The translations under genes were made by a program, and so were the position numbers. Shown one piece after another: positions 43,601-51,876 of a stretch of DNA of 64,000 bases. A model generated the notes under the pieces. It worked only from the letters and a program-made list of their open reading frames with translations. It did no database searches and was not told where the DNA came from. Origin of the DNA: Gemmata massiliana (GTDB taxonomy: Bacteria; Planctomycetota; Planctomycetia; Gemmatales; Gemmataceae); assembly GCA_000531095.1 (NCBI GenBank), contig HG799463.1, forward strand, positions 112,239-176,238, in the 5' to 3' direction. Numbering within the stretch: position 1 is the first letter of the stretch; every line of letters starts with the position of its first letter.

Positions 43601-43825
43601 ACGATCCAGGTGCGCGACGTGTCCACCGCGATGCGATTACACCTGCTCGGCCAGAACCCGGACGACTTCGGTTTCTACTGGCGCTGGCCCCACGGCTCGG
43701 ATGCAGGGAAGCGCATGGAACCCGACAACCGATTCAGCCCGTACTCAATCGGGTTCCTGCGAAAGACCGACCGTACCGCAGCGCACAAGAAAGCTCAGGA
43801 GTGGTTCGACAAACAGAAGAAATGA
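40622..43825 (+). CDS. giant ECF sigma factor with duplicated extracytoplasmic sensor module
   Basis: This 1067-residue protein begins with ECF regions: region 2 at ~25-95 (VRRHGPMVLAVCHRVLAN, AEDAFQAVFLVLARKAG) and region 4 at ~135-195 (LPELLREALVLCELHGLS, IAEGTLSSRLAAAKRKLAE). A membrane helix follows at ~255 (SVALTTVLLATVVCGGYAM). The outer part is two copies of one module of about 400 residues, each opening with LGSEDFxERE-type HEAT/PBS-lyase-like helices (residues ~294 and ~693) and ending with repeated L-x-DRDPFEFG / LLGQNPDDFGFYWRWP-type segments. The layout is a one-piece transmembrane sigma factor; the ligand is unknown. Confidence 0.88.
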   Translation: MPRSAVALVRFAAPPTSRTTDGQLLRMFVAARTDDAFAELVRRHGPMVLAVCHRVLANPHDAEDAFQAVFLVLARKAGAVRGSNVAGWLYSVAVRTARGVRIMRDRRKHVVASQSARISAPTIPDDTLVVTEQAAIIDEELAKLPELLREALVLCELHGLSRRQAALELGIAEGTLSSRLAAAKRKLAERLSARGVTATAALSMLLSSATVSAGLLRTTTAAVRGAAGSVANAAAATVLKGMLFDQLRSVALTTVLLATVVCGGYAMTAAPGSPPEATPTAPAPRLAEDPAAPLVKQLGSEDFNEREVADKELRKLGLKAEAALKVGLKAENPEVRARSAAILTAVRKSALEELAKTFDPKADGEPTHPVWKRYRAIAGNTPASRELFALIVKHADWLHRLGTAETGPESAEQQYREAMVQMGRHFLGNMRVFFEIPVWPCDYGQETAYLMLLGSYPGTEKARSKCVGDEAELFLHGEGRIHFARGLELGLQGKTLEQSPKFRPDTVDAVPGTNRVFGKLLASWLTHRTEPAVIYCALELAVKWRTADVLPAARTIAADKERGPDARCAALHAVAQFGTIADLPLFAPLYDDPTGLVVPPPPSIGLGPRSRRMQVRDHAVGLALLLCDRDPFEFGFPYAQNRFARENGRPVVAVYVGEPFGFPNEEARTAAHTKARAFLDKQKDAPKPDPAHMKLIERLGSEDFAEREAAHKQLKELGSKARAALEAGIKSGNAEIVKWCRELLDQLTRAEFDATHWPRFAKVIGDDKPSRALFERIRSLPRNVELLDAVAANPNAAGKHYHDRWAELNKTARVPIGVGSFQLVAAPLADVVGWMYLGTFPGAEGAFNTSHSIDFLPGGKHSNDAIAAALKDKTVAPAVRQLVGKWTAARVDYTGRAYGFQLALDFGIEEVLSAARETVRAKVKDDPYPGNTAQNVRLAILVVGKLGSKDDLPLLEVHSANDTQCGVFLHDPPEKPGEPVLRIYRRAVEGQDTTIQVRDVSTAMRLHLLGQNPDDFGFYWRWPHGSDAGKRMEPDNRFSPYSIGFLRKTDRTAAHKKAQEWFDKQKK

Positions 43826-43844
43826 TTCCCCGTACCGGTGGCAC

Positions 43845-45866
43845 TCAGCGCGTCCACTGGTCCCGAATGCGATCGAACTCGCCGTCGTCTTTCATGGCCC
43901 GGAGCGCGTCCTCGATCGCTTTTCGGAGCGCATGAGCTTCCAACCGAAGCGCGATCCCGAGTGGCTCTACATCGAGCGCGCAGCCGGCGGTGTCGACAAC
44001 GATCAGTTTGCGCTCCCGGCTCGCGTACTGGGCGATCAACTGGTGATCCAAGGCGAGGTCGGCAGTCCCAGACTGAACGGCAGCGAACGGCTCGGGGGAA
44101 GCGCGGTAGCGCACGATCTCTTTAACTCCCAGCCCCGCGCGCTGCAAGCGCTCGATTGTGTCGTGTGCGGTCGTGCCTTCTTGCACTGCGATGACCTTAC
44201 CGACCAAGTCGCGCGGACTTGTGGGGCGCGGTCCGGGGCGCGCGGTGAACACGAGCGGGTCGCGCGCGTACTCGATGAACGCGACCTGCCGTTTCCGCTC
44301 ATCGGTGATCGTGGTGGCCGAAAGGAGAACGTCCAGGCGCCGGGTTTGAAGTTCGCGGTTCATCCCGGCCCAATCCCAGTACAACTCGTGGTGCTCCGCC
44401 TCCACACCCAATCGCCCCGCAATCGCGCGGGCCAGTTCCACGTCGAACCCCGTGAGCTGTCCGTCTTTCTTAAAGGCGTAGGGCGGACAGTTCGGGTCGA
44501 TGCCGACCACCAGTTTGTGAGAGCGCTGCACGCGCCAGAGTGAATCGTCCTTGGGTGGGAGTATGATCCCGAGTGTCACGAGCGCGACGAGGCTGAAGAA
44601 ACCGGTAAAGCCCGCGATTCGTGCCAGCACCGGGTTACGCCGACACCGACGACGGAATCGCCCCCAGGCGCCGTGGACCTTCACATGGGCCAGCGGCTTA
44701 CCGGCAAGGAAGTTGGCCAGATCGTCTGCAAGTGCCAGAGCGGAGGGGTAACGGTAACTCGGGTCTTTCTCCAAACACTTGAGACAAACCGATTCCAGTT
44801 CCTTCGGGACCGAAGGACAGAACGAGCGCGGGGCGGGGGCTTCTTCGCTTTCAACCTTGCGCAAAAGGGTTGCCGTGGTTTCGGCAACGAAGGGCACGCG
44901 CCCGGTGAGTAGCTCGAACAAGATCACCCCGAGCGCGTAAACATCAGCCGCCGGCCCGACATTCCGGACGTCCCCGCGGGCCTGCTCGGGCGCCATGTAG
45001 CTGGGGCTGCCCATGACCACGCCGGTCAGCGTCAAGCTCGAACCGACGTCGGCCACTTTCGCCAGCCCGAAGTCGGCGATCTTCGGTTCGCCCGCTTCCG
45101 TGAGGAGCACGTTCCCCGGTTTCAGGTCGCGGTGGACGATCCCGCGCTCGTGAGCATACGCGACCGCCCGCGCGAGCTGCTCGACCAACCGCACCGCGGC
45201 GCGGAACTGTTGCGGCGAACCGTTGAGCTTCTGTGCGAGGCTCCCGCCCTCGACGAACTCCAGAACGAAATAGGGGAGTTGATCGGCCTCACCGATTTCG
45301 TGGATCTGCACGATGTGAGAGTGGCGCAGTCGGGCGATCGCGTGCGCTTCGGCCCGGAACCGGACTTGTTGCCCCTCGTCCGCGTGCGGTCCGGCCAGGA
45401 TCATCTTTATCGCGACGGAACGGTTCAGTTTGACTTGTCGCGCCTTGTACACGACCCCCATTGCTCCGCGACCCAACTCGCCGAGCAGTTCGTAGCCGGG
45501 AATTTTCGCCCGCATTTGCCCGGTCACCGTACCGGTGCTAGCGCCTTCAAGCAGCGTTGGTGCTTCTACTGGCGTGCCGGTAGTGGCGGTGAAAACCGCG
45601 GTGATTAGCTCGTCTCGGTCCGGGAAGCGCTGGCGGTACTCGTCCCGGTCTGGTTTTTCGCCGTTCTGAGTGCGGTAGTGCAGTTCCAGTAGCAGTAACT
45701 CGCGAAAGAGTACCGACCGGTCGATTTCCGGAGCGCGTGCCAGAAGCTCTTCGATGGCGGGGCGATGGCCCGTGCGCCAGGCGTCCTCGAACATGTCGCA
45801 CGCACGCTCCACCCGGAGCAGCCGCCCGCGTGCGTCGTCATCGTCCCACGATAAGGTAGCGCTCAC
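43845..45866 (-). CDS. receptor Ser/Thr kinase with periplasmic amino-acid-binding-type domain
   Basis: GTG 45866 overlaps the upstream sigma factor stop (GTGA), so 673 residues are translated by coupling; an ORF extends to 46037 but only as shadow. Kinase domain ~124-385: LGELGRGAMGVVYKAR, AIKMIL (Lys), HRDLKPGNVLL, IADFGLAKV, SYMAPEQA. A membrane helix at ~428-448 precedes an SBP_bac_3-type domain (~460-673): LVVGIDPNCPPYAFKKDGQL, LTGFDVELARAIAGRLG, DVLLSATTITDERKRQV. This is the fold that binds amino acids for ABC uptake. Presumably the outer domain senses a solute and signals through the kinase. Confidence 0.92.
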   Translation of the reverse strand: MSATLSWDDDDARGRLLRVERACDMFEDAWRTGHRPAIEELLARAPEIDRSVLFRELLLLELHYRTQNGEKPDRDEYRQRFPDRDELITAVFTATTGTPVEAPTLLEGASTGTVTGQMRAKIPGYELLGELGRGAMGVVYKARQVKLNRSVAIKMILAGPHADEGQQVRFRAEAHAIARLRHSHIVQIHEIGEADQLPYFVLEFVEGGSLAQKLNGSPQQFRAAVRLVEQLARAVAYAHERGIVHRDLKPGNVLLTEAGEPKIADFGLAKVADVGSSLTLTGVVMGSPSYMAPEQARGDVRNVGPAADVYALGVILFELLTGRVPFVAETTATLLRKVESEEAPAPRSFCPSVPKELESVCLKCLEKDPSYRYPSALALADDLANFLAGKPLAHVKVHGAWGRFRRRCRRNPVLARIAGFTGFFSLVALVTLGIILPPKDDSLWRVQRSHKLVVGIDPNCPPYAFKKDGQLTGFDVELARAIAGRLGVEAEHHELYWDWAGMNRELQTRRLDVLLSATTITDERKRQVAFIEYARDPLVFTARPGPRPTSPRDLVGKVIAVQEGTTAHDTIERLQRAGLGVKEIVRYRASPEPFAAVQSGTADLALDHQLIAQYASRERKLIVVDTAGCALDVEPLGIALRLEAHALRKAIEDALRAMKDDGEFDRIRDQWTR

Positions 45867-46468
45867 GGCGGAAGCTCCTGCCCCCAAAGGGTACGGATCA
45901 CACGCAACTTCCGCTCCACGCTCCCCAGTGATCGCCCGAGTTTGGCGGCGATCTCCTCGTTCGTGTGCCCCTCCATCTTCCAAACGGCCACCGCGCGCAA
46001 TTCCGGATCGTCCAGTATCTCCAGGAGCCGCCGACACTCCTCGGCCACCTCGACCACCACCCCCGGTTCCGGTTCGCGATCGATGAGTTCGGCCAACACA
46101 GTATCGTCGCCATTCGCGTCAGAAGCGCTGAGCGCAATCGGCTGCGCACGCCCGCCGCGCTTGAGGGCGTTCTCGCGTTTCAGGAGATTCGCGGTTTTGC
46201 GGACGGTGAGGACCAACAGAATTTGCCACAAGTCGTCCCGGTCGAGGAGCCGCGGGAAGCGCCCCTCCACCGCGCCGCGACAGAAATTGTCGAACGCACT
46301 GAGAGCGGCGTCTTCTTCGTCCGCGGCCCGCCGCGGTGCGGACCCGAGTTTTTTCCGCGCGAGGCTCACGAGGCGCTCGTAGTACGCCTCCCAGAGTTTC
46401 TGAACGGCCCCTTCGTCGCCGGCTCGGAGCGGGCCGAGAAAGCGAGTAATGGACCCCTCAGCGGACAT
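45863..46468 (-). CDS. ECF-type sigma factor coupled to Ser/Thr kinase
   Basis: The 201-residue protein has sigma region 2 (VQKLWEAYYERLVSLARKKL, then DNFCRGAVEGRFPRLLDRDD) and region 4 (LRAVAVWKMEGHTNEEIAAK, GRSLGSVERKLRVIRTLW). This is the planctomycete type repeatedly found directly upstream of Ser/Thr kinases. The stop codon overlaps the kinase GTG, so both are made together, suggesting that the kinase controls the sigma factor, perhaps by phosphorylation; there is no anti-sigma gene. A possible sigma70 promoter lies at 46516-46544. Confidence 0.9.
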   Translation of the reverse strand: MSAEGSITRFLGPLRAGDEGAVQKLWEAYYERLVSLARKKLGSAPRRAADEEDAALSAFDNFCRGAVEGRFPRLLDRDDLWQILLVLTVRKTANLLKRENALKRGGRAQPIALSASDANGDDTVLAELIDREPEPGVVVEVAEECRRLLEILDDPELRAVAVWKMEGHTNEEIAAKLGRSLGSVERKLRVIRTLWGQELPP

Positions 46469-46515
46469 GTTCGGCTGCCTTGTGGCGACCCGGTAATCGG
46501 GTCGAAGTGAGAATG

Positions 46516-46544
46516 AGTCTAGAGGCGGGCCGGCCCGTTGACAA
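46516..46544 (-). promoter_or_regulatory. sigma70-type promoter for sigma/kinase operon
   Basis: On the minus strand TTGTCA (46544-46539) and TAGACT (46521-46516) are 17 bases apart, near the housekeeping consensus. The spacer contains the palindrome GGGCCGGCCC. The predicted start at about 46509 leaves a 40-base leader before ATG 46468. Confidence 0.45.
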
Positions 46545-46655
46545 GCGCGAGTGCGGGCGGGCGATTTCGGAAAAAATGCTCACAGCGCGCAGGGTTCCGG
46601 ACGCGGTTGTTGAGGAACGGGGTAGCGGGCCATTCCCGTACACCGGAGCCGACCC

Positions 46656-47129
46656 ATGATAACCGCGGCCACGATCCTACTTGCGTTCGCACTCGCCTTC
46701 CCCGTCGGAACGCTCGTCGAGTACGTCCTCCACCGATGGCTCCTCCACGCCCGGAGCCGCACGTTCGTATCGCACCGCCACCGGATGCACCACAAATCGA
46801 ACGAAGCCGATACGTTGTGGGGCGATTTCCGCGATTTCTCGCTCGGGGCCGTTCCGTTCTGCTGGCTGGGGTTCCTGCACTCCCCGGTCGCCGGCATCGG
46901 GTTCCTTCTGGGTGGTGCGGCTTACGTGTTCGTGTTGGCTCTGGTCCACAAACTGTCCCACGAGCGCCCGCAGCTCGTGTTCTGGATGCGCCCGACCTCG
47001 CACGAACTGCACCACGGCGAAACCCCGCGCTACAACTTCGGCATCGTCACCCGGTTCTGGGACCGCGTGTTTGGAACCTTCGCCGATCAAATGCCCGCGC
47101 CCCGCTACCTGCGTCGAGGGGGCAAGTAA
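46656..47129 (+). CDS. fatty-acid hydroxylase/sterol desaturase-superfamily protein
   Basis: A 157-residue membrane protein with di-iron histidine clusters: EYVLHRWLLH, SHRHRMHHKSNE and LSHERPQ, TSHELHHGETP. Membrane helices lie at ~5-25 and ~65-100. The short size and His order resemble small bacterial lipid hydroxylases or CrtZ-like carotene hydroxylases rather than full-length sterol desaturases. The stop codon overlaps the ATG of the CarF-type desaturase by one base, so both act in the same lipid pathway. Confidence 0.88.
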   Translation: MITAATILLAFALAFPVGTLVEYVLHRWLLHARSRTFVSHRHRMHHKSNEADTLWGDFRDFSLGAVPFCWLGFLHSPVAGIGFLLGGAAYVFVLALVHKLSHERPQLVFWMRPTSHELHHGETPRYNFGIVTRFWDRVFGTFADQMPAPRYLRRGGK

Positions 47130-47824
47130 TGAGCACGCCAGCACAACCCAAGCTCACAGTACAGCCCGAATTCACGCTCCAGCCGATCGAGGTCGTTTCG
47201 GTCATCGGCGCAATTGGCTTGGTACTGACACACGTGGTTCTGTTCGCCCGCGTTCCCGAATTCTGGCACTGGTCTACGCCACTGGTGATCGTGCTCGGGT
47301 TACTCGGAGCAGACTTCTTCGCCACGGTACTGCACTGGGCCGGGGACACATGGGGAACGGAAGCAACCCCGTGGCTCGGTAGGCGTTTCCTGCACCCGTT
47401 CCGGTACCACCACGCGCGCCCGTTGGAAATGCTGAAGAGTCACTTTTTCACCACCAACGGCGACACGGCCCTCTCCACCCTTCCCTTTCTTCTGGCGCCG
47501 TTCGTGATCCCGCTCGATACCGCGGGCGGGCGCTTCAACGCCCTGTTCTTCGCTTCTGTTGGTGGGTGGGGCATGTGGACGAGCCAGTTCCACCAGTGGG
47601 CACACATGAAGTCGCCGCCACGGGTGGTCGCGTGGTTACAACGGCGCCGCGTGATCCTGAGCCGCGAACACCACTTGAAACACCACAAGGCCCCGTTCGC
47701 AACAAACTACGGCATCACTACCGGTTGGTGCGACGGGTTCCTGAACGCGATCCGGTTCTTCACCGCACTGGAGTGGCTCGTGACCAAATTGACCGGGTGC
47801 CGTCCGCGAAGCGAGTTCGAGTGA
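47129..47824 (+). CDS. CarF/PEDS1-type plasmanylethanolamine desaturase
   Basis: 231 residues. The eight-histidine pattern of CarF/TMEM189 (PEDS1) is present: ATVLHWAGDTWG, RFLHPFRYHHARPLE, FFTTNGDTALSTLPFLL, TSQFHQWAHMKSPPRVV, LSREHHLKHHKAPF, followed by the family signature YGITTGWCDGFL and a C-terminal ALEWLVTKLTGCRPR. Known homologues (Myxococcus CarF, animal PEDS1) introduce the vinyl-ether bond that converts plasmanyl lipid to plasmalogen. Four or five membrane helices are visible. Coupled to the upstream lipid hydroxylase by a one-base overlap. Points to plasmalogen formation in this organism. Confidence 0.9.
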   Translation: MSTPAQPKLTVQPEFTLQPIEVVSVIGAIGLVLTHVVLFARVPEFWHWSTPLVIVLGLLGADFFATVLHWAGDTWGTEATPWLGRRFLHPFRYHHARPLEMLKSHFFTTNGDTALSTLPFLLAPFVIPLDTAGGRFNALFFASVGGWGMWTSQFHQWAHMKSPPRVVAWLQRRRVILSREHHLKHHKAPFATNYGITTGWCDGFLNAIRFFTALEWLVTKLTGCRPRSEFE

Positions 47825-47928
47825 AAACGAGCACACCTCCAGCGCGAATGCGCATCAACTCGGCCGTTCTGGGGGTTGGAAAGCCGGGCGACGGGCGTAA
47901 GGTTGATGGCACCCAAAGGAGGTGCGCA

Positions 47929-48786
47929 GTGGCTGCTTCGCAGTGGGTTGTTGAAGGGACGATGGAGAACTTCCAGCAGGTCGTCGTGGACGGGTCGCGC
48001 GAGCGCCCGATCGTGATCGATTTCTGGGCGCCGTGGTGCGGACCGTGTCGGGCGCTCGCACCGCTGCTGGAAAAACTGGCCAACGAAAAGGCCGGCGAGT
48101 TTCTGCTCATGAAGATTAACACCGACGAGAACCCGGACCTCGCCCAGATGTTCCAGGTCGAGGGTATCCCGGCCGTGTTCGCAGTGCGCGACGGTCAGGT
48201 GGTCAACAACTTCACCGGGCTGCTGCCAGAAGCGCAACTACGGCAATTCATTGATGATTTGGGTACGGGAGCGGCCGCTCCCGCGGAACCAACGCCGCTA
48301 GACCAGGCGGCCGAACTGGAATCACACGATCGCGGCGCGGCGGGTAATGCGTACCGCGCGATGCTCGCGACAGCGCCGGACGATCCGGCCGCCCGCGTCG
48401 GGCTGGCGCGCGTGCTGTTGTCGGCCCCAGGCAACGAGCCACAAGCGATTCCGCTTCTGTCCGGGGTCGATTTCGGCGACTTTGCGACCGAAGCCCAGCG
48501 CCTCAAAACGATCATTCACCTTCGCGAAGTGCCACACGCCGACGCCGATCTTACCGCGGCCCGGTCCGCAACCACGGCAGAAGCGAAGGTCGCACTCGCC
48601 CGAATTCTCGCCGCACGCGGCGACTACACCGGCGCGATGGACGAGCTACTCGCCGCCGCGGACGACGACCGACAACTCGGGCGCACCGCGGTCCGCGATC
48701 TGATGCTCAAGGTGTTCGAGGTGATCGGCCCGCGCAGCCCGCAGGCCGATGACTACCGTAAGCGGCTCCAGAGCCGGCTCTACTGA
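47929..48786 (+). CDS. cnoX: thioredoxin-TPR protein (CnoX/YbbN-like)
   Basis: GTG 47929 is preceded by AAGGAGG (47916-47922) at good spacing, giving 285 residues; longer frames start inside the CarF gene. Residues 1-~115 are a thioredoxin domain with active site FWAPWCGPCRALAP and cis-Pro VEGIPAVFAV. Residues ~120-285 are TPR-like helices (NAYRAMLATAPDDPAARVGLA, AKVALARILAARGDYTGAM). E. coli CnoX (SxxC) is a redox-inactive chaperone-holdase; here the CGPC site is intact, as in other bacterial relatives, so thiol-disulfide activity is likely. Cytosolic. Confidence 0.88.
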   Translation: MAASQWVVEGTMENFQQVVVDGSRERPIVIDFWAPWCGPCRALAPLLEKLANEKAGEFLLMKINTDENPDLAQMFQVEGIPAVFAVRDGQVVNNFTGLLPEAQLRQFIDDLGTGAAAPAEPTPLDQAAELESHDRGAAGNAYRAMLATAPDDPAARVGLARVLLSAPGNEPQAIPLLSGVDFGDFATEAQRLKTIIHLREVPHADADLTAARSATTAEAKVALARILAARGDYTGAMDELLAAADDDRQLGRTAVRDLMLKVFEVIGPRSPQADDYRKRLQSRLY

Positions 48787-48790
48787 GTGC

Positions 48791-49888
48791 TCATTCGCGC
48801 CGGTTCACGAGCGCGACCAGGAACCGGCTCACGAACAAGCACATAGCCGCACCCGCAAGCACAGCGAACGCGGGTGCGGCTCCCGTATCGGTCCGGGCCG
48901 CGTAGACGATGCGGGTCGGGCGCTCGACTGAGGTCTGATCGGCGGCCGGAATGAACGTCAAATCGCTCCCGCCCTTTCGCGGCGAAGAGCCATCCTCGAA
49001 CTCGGTGAGCCACGTCCCCTCGTTCGGCGCCCAGCCCGGGATCTTCAAATGCGTGCCGACGCCCTTCCACCCGTTGGCACCGGGCTTCCCGGCCCACACG
49101 GTATTGCCCGCCCACAACTCCTTCGTCCCGAGGACGCCCGCCATTTTCTGGTTCGCGATCGCGTACACGCGGAACAAGCGGCGCGTCTTCGCCTCGCGCA
49201 TGTCGTCCGGCTCGCTGTACGGAAAGAACGGTGCCTCGGTCGTGAAGCTCATGCGCACGGCTGCAGACCCAACGGCAGTACTCGCCCCCGTGGACGAGGC
49301 ACCCGCAATCTTGAACGCGGTGACTACCCAGCCCTTATCGAGGTACGGCTTCAGCCACCGCGCAAGCGCCGGGCGCACTTCGTACCCGCGCTCGTTCAAC
49401 CACGCCGCGAGTGCGTCACTGTCGCCGGCTTTCATCACTTTCGCGTCGTACCCGGCGACGTGCTTCTCGGCCAGCAACTCGACGTCCGCGTGCCCGACGG
49501 CGGCTTTCGGCGCGCTGGCCATTCCGCACCCCATCGCACACCCGCCACCGCTCGGCGGCGACCGCGTTTCGATTTTGGGAGCCGTGATCTTCGCGAGTTC
49601 ATCGAACGCTTTATCGTCGACCTCTTCGAGGACCGGCACCGACGGTGTGGGAACGAGGAACCCGAAGTCTTTCACCGGTGCTTCGCCCGGCGCGGTCGCC
49701 GCGAACGTGGCCCGGCGGATGAAGTGCTGCGTCTTGGCCTTTTCGTCCCAAATGATGATCGCGCTCTCGGTCGCGACCTCCACCACAACACCGCGTGGCG
49801 GAATCACGGCACACCCCTCGGACGAAGTGGGGAACGCGAACACGCCCACGAATAGAGCGGGCACGACGAACCGAACGCAGGTCCACAT
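48791..49888 (-). CDS. DUF2330 membrane-anchored protein
   Basis: A 365-residue protein with a signal peptide (LFVGVFAFPTSSEGCAVIPP, Cys just after the cleavage region) and a C-terminal membrane helix (APAFAVLAGAAMCLFVSRFL). The DUF2330 core is visible: ESAIIIWDEKAKTQHFIRR, DFGFLVPTPSVPVLEEV and AAWLNERGYEVRPALARWL, plus a Cys/Gly-rich GGGCAMGCGM. Function unknown; likely an envelope protein with the main domain in the periplasm. Its stop lies 4 bases from the convergent CnoX stop. Confidence 0.85.
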   Translation of the reverse strand: MWTCVRFVVPALFVGVFAFPTSSEGCAVIPPRGVVVEVATESAIIIWDEKAKTQHFIRRATFAATAPGEAPVKDFGFLVPTPSVPVLEEVDDKAFDELAKITAPKIETRSPPSGGGCAMGCGMASAPKAAVGHADVELLAEKHVAGYDAKVMKAGDSDALAAWLNERGYEVRPALARWLKPYLDKGWVVTAFKIAGASSTGASTAVGSAAVRMSFTTEAPFFPYSEPDDMREAKTRRLFRVYAIANQKMAGVLGTKELWAGNTVWAGKPGANGWKGVGTHLKIPGWAPNEGTWLTEFEDGSSPRKGGSDLTFIPAADQTSVERPTRIVYAARTDTGAAPAFAVLAGAAMCLFVSRFLVALVNRRE

Positions 49889-50031
49889 CAGCGCGGCTCC
49901 TCACGTGGCGCACAAAGACCCGATTCTATGATCCCCTAAACGGATCGATCCGTCCACGCAAACCTTGGGTGTTTGGGTGTCGCGTGAACGGATCGCAAGT
50001 TCTCTGAAATCAGAGTGCACTACGCTCAGTG

Positions 50032-51750
50032 TTACTTCCGGTGCGGTACGAACAGTCCGGTCGGTACGGGCGCAGTTGCTCCGCTCGATGCCTTTACTCC
50101 GGCCGCGGTCGACAAGATCGCCGCCGTTGCGAGCGGGGTGACGCGCCCCGTGTGTACTCCCGGCACGACGCCCGTTCCGTAAACGACCAGCGGGACGTGC
50201 GTGTCGTACTCCCACGGGCTGCCGTGCGTGGTGCCCGTATCGAGGACCGCGGTCGGGAGGTAGTACGGCTTCAGTAACACGTACACGTCACCGCAGCGCT
50301 CCGCACGGAACGACCGCGCGACCATTTCGCCCGTTGCGTCGGTGGGAGGAATGCCGGCGGTCAGAGCCGTGCGGGTGTACACGGCCTCCACCCCGTCGCG
50401 CTTCGCCAACCATCGGGCCAGTTCCAATTCGACGTCGGCCTGTTTCACACCCGCCGCCGTGACCGCCTTCGCGTTCAGATACAACCACGGACCGGAAGAC
50501 GCTTCCACCCACTTCGCCGCGGTCTTTCCGTACTTCTCGACCAGGAACGCTTCCACTTTCGCCGAGAGCGCGGGCTGCACGCGGGCCGCGTCCTTGCCCT
50601 GTTTGCGGCTCACTTCGGGGAGCGGGCAGATGCCGTGATCGGCCGTCATCGCCAGAACGTACTTCCCGCGCCCCACCTTCGCGTCGAGCACCTCCAGGAG
50701 CCGCTTCATGATCCGGTCCGACCGGAGCGTCACGTCGAGCACTTCCTGCGAATCCGGCCCCCAGGCATGCCCGACCGCGTCGTTCGACGAGAAGCTCAGC
50801 GACAGCAGATCCGGAACGTCGTCCTTACCGAGCCCCTCCGCAGAGATCGCGCGCTCGGCGAGATCGAGCAACAAGTCGTTCCCGAACGGCGATGTGTAAA
50901 CCGCGTTCAGGTACGCGGGCTTCGCCTTCGGGTCGGTCGGCTCAAACGGGTGCGGGAACACGCGCCCCTGACCGGAAGCTCCTTTGCTCTCACCCGCAAT
51001 GTCGTCCGGGCCGCTCAGTTTGGCGTAGTCGATGTCCGTGCGGAACCGGTCCCAGGTCTTCCCACGCCAGCGCTCGGCGGGCTTGGACTTGTTGAACGCC
51101 GCGACCCACGGGTGCACCGCGTCGCGATAATACGTGGAGGTAACGAACTGACCGGTGCCACCGTCCATCCAGTAACACACGTCGGGTGCTCGGCCGCCCG
51201 GAAGGGCCGCGCCGCGGTTCTTGAGCGACAGCGCAACGACTTTCCCCTTGCCGTCCGTGCCTAGTTTGATGGCGTCGGCGACCGTCGGCTTCAGTAAGCG
51301 CTCCGGCGATACCCCGCCCTTTGCGCCCTTCTTCTCGTCGCTGTCTGTGCCTTCGGCCGTCCGCCCCGGAACCTGTTCGTGCCGGTCGGACCCGACACAG
51401 TTAACGGTCTTCCCGACTCCGCGGTCGTACCAGTCGTTGCCGATGACGCCGTGAACAGACGGCACACACCCGGTGGCGACTGACGAATGCCCCGCTGCGG
51501 TGACGGTGTAGGCGTAGGGGTAGTGGCAGTTCTGGAACCACGCGCCGTCCGTTGTGATGCGCTTGAACCCGCCCTCCCCGAACTCGTCTTTCCAGCGCGC
51601 CAGGTAGTCACCGCGGAACTGGTCGAAATAGACTAGAACCACGAGCCGCGGGCGCGCGGACTCTTCGGCCACGGTGTCCGGTGCGAGGAACAAACCAGCG
51701 AGCAAGATGGCAGCGAGGAGGCAGAACAATCGCACGAGAAGAGTCTCCAA
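50032..51750 (-). CDS. PafA-like alkaline phosphatase-superfamily phosphodiesterase
   Basis: The 572-residue protein has a signal peptide (LFCLLAAILLAGLFLAP) and an alkaline-phosphatase fold: VVLVYFDQFRGDYLARW (first metal Asp), the Thr nucleophile in YAYTVTAAGHSSVATG, SLSFSSNDAVGHAWGPDS (Asp and His), AMTADHGICPLP (Asp-His) and a late TTHGSPWEYDTHVPLV (His). This resembles PafA, a Thr-nucleophile phosphatase of the periplasm. It likely scavenges phosphate from monoesters. Monocistronic as far as spacing shows. Confidence 0.92.
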   Translation of the reverse strand: METLLVRLFCLLAAILLAGLFLAPDTVAEESARPRLVVLVYFDQFRGDYLARWKDEFGEGGFKRITTDGAWFQNCHYPYAYTVTAAGHSSVATGCVPSVHGVIGNDWYDRGVGKTVNCVGSDRHEQVPGRTAEGTDSDEKKGAKGGVSPERLLKPTVADAIKLGTDGKGKVVALSLKNRGAALPGGRAPDVCYWMDGGTGQFVTSTYYRDAVHPWVAAFNKSKPAERWRGKTWDRFRTDIDYAKLSGPDDIAGESKGASGQGRVFPHPFEPTDPKAKPAYLNAVYTSPFGNDLLLDLAERAISAEGLGKDDVPDLLSLSFSSNDAVGHAWGPDSQEVLDVTLRSDRIMKRLLEVLDAKVGRGKYVLAMTADHGICPLPEVSRKQGKDAARVQPALSAKVEAFLVEKYGKTAAKWVEASSGPWLYLNAKAVTAAGVKQADVELELARWLAKRDGVEAVYTRTALTAGIPPTDATGEMVARSFRAERCGDVYVLLKPYYLPTAVLDTGTTHGSPWEYDTHVPLVVYGTGVVPGVHTGRVTPLATAAILSTAAGVKASSGATAPVPTGLFVPHRK

Positions 51751-51876
51751 GGGGCAGGCAGGTATTCACATTTTATGAATACCCCCTCCCCACTCGGTAG
51801 GTGCGGCCACGTTCCAAACGATCTGTCGCAAACAGGATGCGAAAGAGCCCGTGCGAGGCGCGATCGGGTTGTGCGA

